This document shows positions 1 to 5,501 of a stretch of DNA of 11,114 bases, piece by piece. Source of the DNA: an uncultured Eggerthella sp. (GTDB lineage: Bacteria > Actinomycetota > Coriobacteriia > Coriobacteriales > Eggerthellaceae); assembly GCA_900547965.1 (NCBI GenBank), contig URJE01000058.1:1-11114 (forward strand). The letters run 5' to 3'. The notes below the pieces were generated by a model that was given only the letters and a program-made list of their open reading frames with translations, was not told where the DNA came from and did no database searches. A program made the translations under genes and the position numbers. The number at the start of each line of letters is the position of its first letter. Position 1 is the stretch's first letter.

Positions 1-33
1 GCGTTTTTTGCCGCATGTCGTTGCAAAAAACGC
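1..33. repeat. A/T-rich perfect inverted repeat at left edge
   Basis: GCGTTTTTTGC (1-11) and its exact reverse complement GCAAAAAACGC (23-33) flank an 11-base spacer. It lies downstream of the lipoprotein gene on the minus strand and could form a hairpin or an intrinsic-terminator-like structure, or be part of an interspersed repeat. The window edge cuts off the flank that would show whether a T-tract follows on the minus strand. The symmetry is seen; the function is unknown. Confidence 0.5.
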
Positions 34-63
34 ACCTCGCACCCAAAGCTCTGAGCACTAAAG

Positions 64-94
64 CAGGGTCGCAACGATATTCGCTGCGACCCTG
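64..94 (-). terminator. stem-loop after the TAXI lipoprotein gene, possible terminator
   Basis: CAGGGTCGCA (64-73) pairs perfectly with TGCGACCCTG (85-94) across an 11-base loop. The hairpin starts 46 bases past the stop codon of the minus-strand lipoprotein gene. On the minus strand it is followed by CTTTAG, a poor T-tract, so it is a weak terminator. Alternatively it is a processing or stability hairpin between the lipoprotein gene and a transporter gene beyond the left edge. Confidence 0.4.
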
Positions 95-139
95 GCTGTG
101 CGCTCTGCCGTTAAAGCGTACGGCTTGCCTATTAGGCGA

Positions 140-1132
140 TTAAGCGGTGGGAACCTCTACGTTCTGCTCCTTGAAGTACTTGGCAGCACCTGCGTGATAA
201 GGAACAGAGGTGATGGAAGTAGCGGTTTCAAGGTCGAGTTCCTTGTACTTAGCGTGTGCGTCAGCGTTGTTCTGAGCACCGTCGAACAGGGACTTGGTGA
301 AGTTGTAGACGTCGTCTTCGCTTACGGAGTTGTTTGCAAGAACAACAGAGAGAACGGAAACGGTGGTGGTGTCAGCGTCCATGCCGCTGTAGGTTCCGGC
401 GGGGATGGTTGCAGCTGCATAGTAGGGAGAGGTTTCCTGAAGCTTGGCGATGTGCTCGGCGTCCATGGATACCAGGTATGCCTGCTTAGAGGTGGAAAGG
501 TCGGTGATGGCGGTGGTGGGAGCACCAGCAACGATGAATGCTGCGTCAACCTTGCCGTTCTTCAGGGAGTCGGCAGAGTCAGCGAAGTTCTGATATACAG
601 CGGAGATGTCCTTTTCAACATCGATGCCATAAGCGCCAAGAATGTCTACTGCGTTGAAGTAAACGCCGGAATTTGCAGCGCCAACGGAAACGGTCTTGCC
701 CTTCAGGTCGGCAACGGACTTGATGTCAGCGTTGCAGGTAACGATCTGAACCTGCTCGGGGTACAGAGCTGCAACAACGGAGAAGTCCTTGTAAGCTGCA
801 CCGTCGAAGAGGTTGGTGCCGTTGTAGGCATAGGTTGCAACGTCGGTCTGGCAGAATGCGAGTTCAGCTTCGTTGCTTTCAAGGGACTGGATGTTTGCCT
901 TGGAGCCTTCGCTGGAAAGAGCGTTTACGGTGATGCCAGCGTTGTTGGTTGCGTACTGGGCAAGAACGCTGCCGTAAGCGTAATACGTGCCAGACTCGCC
1001 ACCGGTTACGAAGCGCAGTTCCTTGCTGCTCTTGCTGTCGTTCGACGAGCTGTTGCTTCCGCAGCCAACCAGTGCGAGTGCCATGCACGCGGCGCAAGCT
1101 GCAACGAAAATAGCCAGAAGCTTTTTCTTCAT
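140..1132 (-). CDS. TAXI family TRAP transporter solute-binding lipoprotein
   Basis: A 330-residue secreted substrate-binding protein of a tripartite (TRAP) transporter, TAXI branch. It would catch a small organic acid or amino acid outside the membrane and pass it to a fused TRAP permease driven by an ion gradient. Residues 1-24 are a lipoprotein signal peptide: basic MKKK, a hydrophobic core, then the lipobox LVGC with lipidated Cys24. A Ser/Asn/Lys-rich linker follows (25-38). Family-like blocks are GGESGTYYAYG (44-54), SSEGSKANIQ (73-82), FCQTDVA (93-99), LYPEQVQIV (123-131) and DLKGKTVSVG (142-151). Length is normal for the family. An in-frame ATG at 1207 would add 25 residues ahead of the signal peptide and is rejected; purine-rich AGAGAGAAGG lies just before the chosen ATG. 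It is divergent from a LysR-type regulator, its likely controller. No permease gene is in the window. The substrate cannot be read from the sequence. Confidence 0.93.
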   Translation of the reverse strand: MKKKLLAIFVAACAACMALALVGCGSNSSSNDSKSSKELRFVTGGESGTYYAYGSVLAQYATNNAGITVNALSSEGSKANIQSLESNEAELAFCQTDVATYAYNGTNLFDGAAYKDFSVVAALYPEQVQIVTCNADIKSVADLKGKTVSVGAANSGVYFNAVDILGAYGIDVEKDISAVYQNFADSADSLKNGKVDAAFIVAGAPTTAITDLSTSKQAYLVSMDAEHIAKLQETSPYYAAATIPAGTYSGMDADTTTVSVLSVVLANNSVSEDDVYNFTKSLFDGAQNNADAHAKYKELDLETATSITSVPYHAGAAKYFKEQNVEVPTA

Positions 1133-1174
1133 GTCCTTCTCTCTTTCTTTTACGTTTTGCTGAAAGTGAAAGTC

Positions 1175-1245
1175 GAACGCCTCGGCGTTGGGATTGCGCG
1201 ATCGCATGTAAGAGTGCGTCTACAAACCCAACGCCGAGAGCGTTC
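1175..1245 (-). promoter_or_regulatory. paired AACGC/GCGTT palindromes forming a long leader stem-loop
   Basis: Two similar short palindromes occur: AACGC-N4-GCGTT at 1176-1189 and AACGC-N5-GCGTT at 1230-1244. They are also complementary to each other. The stretch 1175-1192 pairs with 1227-1245 over 18 base pairs with one bulged base, leaving a 34-base loop. The inner edge of the structure is 42 bases upstream of the lipoprotein start codon, so it probably lies in that mRNA's 5' leader. Inside the loop (read on the minus strand) TGCG can pair with a CGCA on either side, giving alternative small folds. The symmetry is seen directly. Whether it acts as a pair of DNA operators or as an RNA control element is inference. 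Confidence 0.5.
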
Positions 1246-1307
1246 GGCATTTCGTTGTTTGACAATTTTACGTGAACTAACCGTATATTTTTTGTAAAAG
1301 CATGATT

Positions 1308-1329
1308 AATTTTGTTATGCAACAAAATT
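1308..1329. promoter_or_regulatory. perfect palindrome, candidate operator of the LysR/TAXI divergon
   Basis: AATTTTGTT (1308-1316) and AACAAAATT (1321-1329) are exact reverse complements separated by ATGC. LysR-type regulators usually bind a dyad in the intergenic region shared with their divergent target, often with a T-N11-A core. This dyad has even spacing, so it does not give the textbook T-N11-A symmetrically. It is AT-rich and lies about 175 bases upstream of the lipoprotein start and about 220 upstream of the regulator start. It is the best operator candidate here, but binding is inferred. Confidence 0.5.
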
Positions 1330-1546
1330 CGTTGGATAGCGGTATTCTGTTAACGATGAACGGCATGTAGCGTTTTGCATGCTGTGATTCGCTCGGCGGG
1401 TGGTTCGACAATCGTTGTTGCCATGTTGGGTTTGGTCTCGGAGACGGCCCTTCTTTCGGCTCCGCTAAGCGAAAGGGTGCACGTTTATTCGTGTGCCTAC
1501 CTATACTAATGGCTCCGTAATAACTACGTAGTGAGGAAAGGCAGTT

Positions 1547-2467
1547 ATGGCGCTCGAAGGCTGGGACTGGTTTATAAAGCTTGCAGAAAATGAGAACTTC
1601 ACGAAGGCTGCCGATGAGCTTCAAATCTCGCAGCAGACGTTAAGTGCGCGTCTTGTTTCGCTCGAGCGCAATCTGGGTGCCAAACTGGTGGTACGCGGTA
1701 CTCCTATTTCCCTCACTTCGGCAGGCAAGGTGTTCTTGCTGTATGCGCGTGAGCAGCGTCAGGCTCAGCAGGACATGATTCGTCAGATCGGCGAAGTGGC
1801 CGGTGGCGGTGCGGGCGTGTTGAAGGTGGGCATTTCCCATACACGCGGAAGCTATCTTATGCCCAAGGTAATTCATCGTCTTTCCGAAGAGCTGCCCGCG
1901 GTTACCGTGAAGCTAATCGAAGATACCAATCGCAACCTTCTGCGCAGCGCCGAGCGCGGTGAGGTGGATGTCGCTATTGCTCGCTTCGAGGGCACATGCC
2001 CTGGCGTGGAGGTTGAACCTATTTATAAGGAAGAAATCGTCTTGGCGGTTCGGTCCGACGTACTTTCGAAGGCTATGGGAACCAGCTCTGAGTTAGCTAT
2101 CAGCATCCTGAAGGAGGAGGGCATTGGCGCACTGAAGAAGTGCCCCTTCATCCTTGGATCGGTTGACGATATATCAGGACGTGTTGCCTATTCCGAGCTT
2201 CGCAACGCTGGCATCAAGCCTCACGTTGTGGCTACCAGCGGCAATATGCCCACCCTGCTTTCCCTGTGTTCTGAAGGGCTGGGAGCGGTATTCTGCCCCA
2301 CCGATATGCTTGATTATTCTCCTATGGCGAGCCCTGATTTGCTGCGTATCCCCCTTTCTTCCCAGTCGAGCTACACCATCGAGCTGGGCATTCCATCGCG
2401 TTCCGAACGTTGGCAGGTGGTCGACTCCTTCCGTCGTATTCTGCTGGAGGTTACGGCGGAAAAGTAA
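1547..2467 (+). CDS. LysR family transcriptional regulator
   Basis: A 306-residue LysR-type DNA-binding regulator of standard length. Residues 1-60 are the winged helix-turn-helix: NFTKAADELQISQQTLSARL (17-36) is the classic helix-turn-helix, followed by SLERNLGAKL and a wing ending in SLTSAGKVFL. A linker helix rich in Gln/Arg (67-85) leads to the periplasmic-binding-protein-like effector domain from about residue 90 (VLKVGISHT...LMPKVIHRL), including the family-like GEVDVAIARFEG segment. The ATG has AGGAAAG six bases upstream. It is divergent from the TAXI solute-binding lipoprotein gene, the arrangement typical of a LysR regulator and its target, so it probably senses the transported compound or a product. 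It could also control other genes. The effector is unknown. Confidence 0.95.
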   Translation: MALEGWDWFIKLAENENFTKAADELQISQQTLSARLVSLERNLGAKLVVRGTPISLTSAGKVFLLYAREQRQAQQDMIRQIGEVAGGGAGVLKVGISHTRGSYLMPKVIHRLSEELPAVTVKLIEDTNRNLLRSAERGEVDVAIARFEGTCPGVEVEPIYKEEIVLAVRSDVLSKAMGTSSELAISILKEEGIGALKKCPFILGSVDDISGRVAYSELRNAGIKPHVVATSGNMPTLLSLCSEGLGAVFCPTDMLDYSPMASPDLLRIPLSSQSSYTIELGIPSRSERWQVVDSFRRILLEVTAEK

Positions 2468-2623
2468 CTTCTGTCTCGCCAAATAAATCGGGCGTTGAGC
2501 TTCTTTGTCTAAGGTGACTCAGCGCGCGTTGAAAGAGGAAAGGCTATTTAGTCGTATATCGGTGCTTTTAATGGTTACGCACCATCAATGGGGGCAGCGA
2601 GATCTCTATAACCAGTTTTCATT

Positions 2624-2653
2624 GAGCCCGGAGCAATGTTTTGCTTCGGGCTC
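2624..2653 (+). terminator. strong intrinsic terminator-like hairpin
   Basis: GAGCCCGGAGCAA (2624-2636) and TTGCTTCGGGCTC (2641-2653) form a 13-base-pair stem with a single G-T wobble and a tight TGTT loop, followed by TTGGTCTTTAG. Stem length and GC content fit a Rho-independent terminator; the T-tract is imperfect. It lies about 157 bases past the LysR stop, so it may end the regulator transcript with a long 3' tail, or end a separate small RNA from 2468-2623. Confidence 0.7.
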
Positions 2654-2894
2654 TTGGTCTTTAGGGACGGTGTTTACAGGAGTGCGGGGCGATGCCTTTG
2701 GTTATTGGTTTGTCTTCGATGCGGTTTAAGCCGACACTTGTCTGAAATTGTTCGATTAATCCACAAATGGGGAGTTTCTGTAAAGGAATTGATGGATGAG
2801 GGGCTATCGGCGGTAGCAAGATACAATAACTGAGTTCTGTGTGTTCGGTATCTGTGCGCTCGTTGTTTCGGAGGCGCAGTTGTGATTGTTATGC

Positions 2895-2903
2895 AAGGAG
2901 GTG
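2895..2903 (+). promoter_or_regulatory. ribosome binding site deciding a GTG start
   Basis: AAGGAGGTG at 2895-2903 is a near-perfect Shine-Dalgarno sequence, nine bases before GTG at 2913. It rules out the upstream in-frame TTG at 2886, which would place this site inside the coding region. Confidence 0.85.
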
Positions 2904-2912
2904 TTCCTCAAC

Positions 2913-5501
2913 GTGAAGAATGCCCTACGCGTTCTTAAGCGTGACTATCTGCGTTTGCTCAAGGCGCCGGCTGCTTTGGTGGTCGTGTTCGTCTTGGTGG
3001 TGCTGCCCTCTCTCTACACCTGGTTCAACGTAGAAGGTTTTTGGAACCCTTACGACAATACGGGAAACATCCGTGTGTGCGTGGTCAACGAAGACGAAGG
3101 TGCCTCAACCGACATAATGGGTGACCTTGATTTGGGCAGCCAGGTGGTTGATCAGCTGCACGACAACGATCAACTCGGTTGGACTTTCACCGACCGCGAT
3201 ACCGCCATGGAAGAAGTGAAATCGGGGAAGGCCTATGCGGCGTTTATCATCCCTTCGGATTTCAGCTACGACGTCACTACGTTTCTAACGGGCGACATCA
3301 CTCAGCCAAAGCTCGAGTATTACGTAAATGAAAAAGCAGGTGGCGTTTCGACCAAGGTTACTGACACGGGTGCAAATACCTTGGACGAGACCATCAATTC
3401 TACCTTTGTCTCTACGGTCAGCGGTGTAGTTGCTGAAGAAATCGACGAGGGTTTGAAGCAGGCTGAAGGCGATATCGGCGATGCGCGAACCTCTATCGAA
3501 AAGCAGTTGGACAAAGCCAATGCCTCGTTGTCGGATGCGCGTAATGCAGTTGGCGATTTGTCATCCGCTTCGAATGACCTTTCTTCTAAGACCAATGATG
3601 CAAAAGACAAGCTGCAGGGAGCCAAAGGTGATATAGCCAACTTGAGCCAGCAGCTCTCGGATGCTTCCAGCTTGCTTTCTGAAACCCAGCAGGCGCTGGG
3701 TCCCTTTGTGGTGCAGATGACGGGCGTGTTGGATCGGTCCTCCAATCTCGCTTCTCAGGCTGCCACTAACGCAAACGCTGCTGTGGGCAAGGTAAACGAA
3801 TCTATTTCAGGCGCAGAGGGCACGGTTGATGCAGCGGTTGCCCAGGGCGAAGCAACGGTAAAGATGAATACTGCCATAATCGCTTCCCTGCGATCGCTTG
3901 AGGAAACACCTGGTTTGAGCGACGAGGCGAAGCAGGCCATCGAGGAATCCGCCAAGACCCTTGAAGCGCAGAACAACTCGCTGCAATCTGCTGTTTCTGG
4001 GGTGAAGGATACCTATCCAGCTTTGAAGTCGGCTTCGAACGATATAGCTTCGGCATCCGAAAAAGTGAATACTGCTTTTCAAGGCACACTCGAAAACACT
4101 GATAAATATCGCGGCACTTTAACCAGTGAAACGCTCCCAGCATTAAGCGATAGCACCACGAAACTCTCGAATGCTCTTTCGGGTCTTTCGACGGCGGTCT
4201 CTAACCAGTCGCTTCTTATTGATCAGTCCATGACGGCGCTCGATCAGCTTAATTCCGCGCTGCAAACCACGGCATCCGCGCTCGGTCAAACCGATGGCGT
4301 GCTTGCCGGCTTTCAAGATGACATCGATACGGTTAGAACCGATCTTGTTGCTTTGGGCACCGCTAACACTTTGCGGGATTTGCTTGGCGAAGACGGCTTG
4401 AATCCCGACAAGATTGCCGACTTCATGCTTTCGCCGACCGAGCTGCAGACTGAAGAGCTGTATTCGGTTAATGCTTATGGTTCCGCAATGGCCCCTTTGT
4501 TTATGAATATGACGTTGTGGATCGGTGTGTTCATGCTTTTGGTCATCTTGCGCCAAGAGGTTGACGATGAAGGCATCCCCAATCTTTCTTCGCGCGAACG
4601 GTACCTGGGCAAATGGCTGTTCTTGGCACCCTTGGTTTCCCTTCAGGCCATAGTGTGCTGCGCTGGTAACCTGTTCTTGGGCGTTCAGGTGGCAAGTGTG
4701 CCCCTGTTCTTCTTGACGGCGATGTTCGCGTCCCTTACCTATCTGTGCATTCAGTATGCGCTTTCGGTGCTGCTGCAGCATGTTGGCAAGGGTCTCTGCA
4801 TCATTCTGATTTTTGTGCAGATCCCAGGCGCAACGGGCCTGTATCCCATTGAGATGACCCCCGATTTCTTCCAGGCTGTGTATCCGGTATTTCCGTTCAC
4901 GTATGGCATTAACGCGCTGCGCGAAACCATTGCCGGTTTCTACGGACTGCAATGGCTCGGCGAAGTGGGGATGCTGCTGCTCTATTTCTTGGTGTTCTTC
5001 GTCATTGGCTTCCTGCTGCGCCCTTACCTCACCAATGTGAATCGTATGTTCAGCAAGCAGATTGCTGCGAGCGATATCTTGAATGGCGAAGAAGCAAAAC
5101 TTCCCGCGCGCCGCTATCGTATGGATCAGCTGTTCCGTGTTTTGGCTGACAGGGAAGAGTATCGTAGCCAGCTAGCAGAAAGCGCCAAGCGCTTCATGGG
5201 TTTGTATCCACGCTTAAGGCGAGGCGGTTTCTTCTTCGGTCTGGCAGTGCCTGCCATCATCACTCCTCTTCTTTCCCTCTTGGGCTTCGAGAAGGTGATC
5301 ATGCTTACGTGTTGGCTGATATGGCTGGTTACCATCATCATCTTCCTGGTTGCGATCGAATTCATCCGTGATCGTTTGGCTCACGAAGTTGCTCTTGACG
5401 ATCTGTCGGATGACGAGTTGCGAGAGCTGTTTCAGGCGCGCGACGGCGTTTCGAGCTCTCCGGCTCCGCAACCGGTTGATCTGAAAGGCGGGCTGAAATA
5501 A
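2913..5501 (+). CDS. YhgE/Pip family membrane protein with extra C-terminal membrane tail
   Basis: An 862-residue membrane protein of the YhgE/Pip family (ABC-2 permease-like; relatives include the Lactococcus phage infection protein and the EsaA/YueB group). Residues 1-15 are basic and 20-38 form a membrane anchor ending in LPSLYTWFN; the N-terminal YhgE domain follows (NTGNIRVCVVNEDEGA at about 49-64). Residues about 170-480 are an extracytoplasmic region rich in Ala, Ser, Asp and Asn, likely long helices. The C-terminal membrane domain has five segments between about 525 and 703. It contains the block YPIEMTPDFFQAVYPVFPFT (about 644-663) and the following YGINALRE. Beyond it, a basic loop, two more hydrophobic segments (about 773-792 and 797-815) and an acidic tail exceed the usual family plan. 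The GTG start is fixed by its ribosome binding site. The stop overlaps the next gene's ATG by one base, so the two are probably coupled. Function is not established; a role at the cell surface, export or phage adsorption is inferred from relatives. Confidence 0.92.
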   Translation: MKNALRVLKRDYLRLLKAPAALVVVFVLVVLPSLYTWFNVEGFWNPYDNTGNIRVCVVNEDEGASTDIMGDLDLGSQVVDQLHDNDQLGWTFTDRDTAMEEVKSGKAYAAFIIPSDFSYDVTTFLTGDITQPKLEYYVNEKAGGVSTKVTDTGANTLDETINSTFVSTVSGVVAEEIDEGLKQAEGDIGDARTSIEKQLDKANASLSDARNAVGDLSSASNDLSSKTNDAKDKLQGAKGDIANLSQQLSDASSLLSETQQALGPFVVQMTGVLDRSSNLASQAATNANAAVGKVNESISGAEGTVDAAVAQGEATVKMNTAIIASLRSLEETPGLSDEAKQAIEESAKTLEAQNNSLQSAVSGVKDTYPALKSASNDIASASEKVNTAFQGTLENTDKYRGTLTSETLPALSDSTTKLSNALSGLSTAVSNQSLLIDQSMTALDQLNSALQTTASALGQTDGVLAGFQDDIDTVRTDLVALGTANTLRDLLGEDGLNPDKIADFMLSPTELQTEELYSVNAYGSAMAPLFMNMTLWIGVFMLLVILRQEVDDEGIPNLSSRERYLGKWLFLAPLVSLQAIVCCAGNLFLGVQVASVPLFFLTAMFASLTYLCIQYALSVLLQHVGKGLCIILIFVQIPGATGLYPIEMTPDFFQAVYPVFPFTYGINALRETIAGFYGLQWLGEVGMLLLYFLVFFVIGFLLRPYLTNVNRMFSKQIAASDILNGEEAKLPARRYRMDQLFRVLADREEYRSQLAESAKRFMGLYPRLRRGGFFFGLAVPAIITPLLSLLGFEKVIMLTCWLIWLVTIIIFLVAIEFIRDRLAHEVALDDLSDDELRELFQARDGVSSSPAPQPVDLKGGLK

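Larger units (their letters stand above)
1133..1546. other. divergent intergenic region between TAXI and LysR genes
   Basis: A 414-bp gap between two divergent start codons, with no credible gene. It holds the paired GC-rich palindromes (1175-1245) and the AT-rich palindrome (1308-1329). Ahead of the regulator gene is a -10-like TATACT at 1502-1507, without a good -35 partner. It would place transcription start near 1514 and give a leader of about 33 bases. A small imperfect hairpin (CCC...GGG) lies at 1448-1476. On the minus strand the AT-rich stretch 1261-1330 is the likely lipoprotein promoter. A TTTACA there resembles a -35 box, but no matching -10 sits at normal spacing, as is common for activator-dependent promoters. 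Confidence 0.6.
2468..2912 (+). other. gene-free region between regulator and YhgE/Pip operon
   Basis: About 445 bp with no convincing coding region. The short open frames here lack ribosome binding sites and recognisable protein features. The stretch 2468-2623 contains only small weak dyads, such as GGTGC/GCACC at about 2561-2583. A strong terminator-like hairpin stands at 2624-2653. Promoter elements for the following operon are unclear. TACAAT at 2822-2827 resembles a -10 but has no -35 at normal distance. CCGACA (2731-2736) with ATTAAT (2755-2760) at 18-base spacing is another weak option. The region ends in a perfect ribosome binding site at 2895-2903. Confidence 0.5.

Noticed and set aside
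1196..1205. GCGATCGC octamer resembling the HIP1 element of cyanobacteria
   Set aside because: It is a single copy, nothing else suggests a cyanobacterium, and it is explained by the loop of the leader structure.
1133..1207. Longer start for the TAXI lipoprotein at the ATG at 1207
   Set aside because: It would add 25 residues in front of a complete lipoprotein signal peptide and run through the leader stem-loop.
98..1297. A 399-codon plus-strand open frame opposite the TAXI lipoprotein gene
   Set aside because: It is antisense to a clear gene with signal peptide and family motifs. Its own translation is Val/Gly/Cys-rich without a domain, a shadow of codon bias on the other strand.
1448..1478. 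CCC...GGG dyad before the LysR gene as a terminator or riboswitch
   Set aside because: The stem is interrupted by a three-base bulge, no T-run follows, and no known riboswitch pattern was recognised.
2505..2833. Small open frames of 74 and 65 codons between the regulator and the YhgE/Pip operon
   Set aside because: There is no ribosome binding site and no recognisable protein feature. One frame crosses the strong terminator hairpin.
2886..2896. TTGTTATGCAA here matches part of the palindrome at 1308-1329
   Set aside because: Only half of the dyad is present. An 11-base match is expected several times by chance in 11 kb, and it overlaps a ribosome binding site.
2886..2912. TTG start for the first YhgE/Pip protein at 2886
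   Set aside because: It would put the near-perfect ribosome binding site AAGGAGGTG inside the gene; GTG at 2913 is correctly spaced from it.
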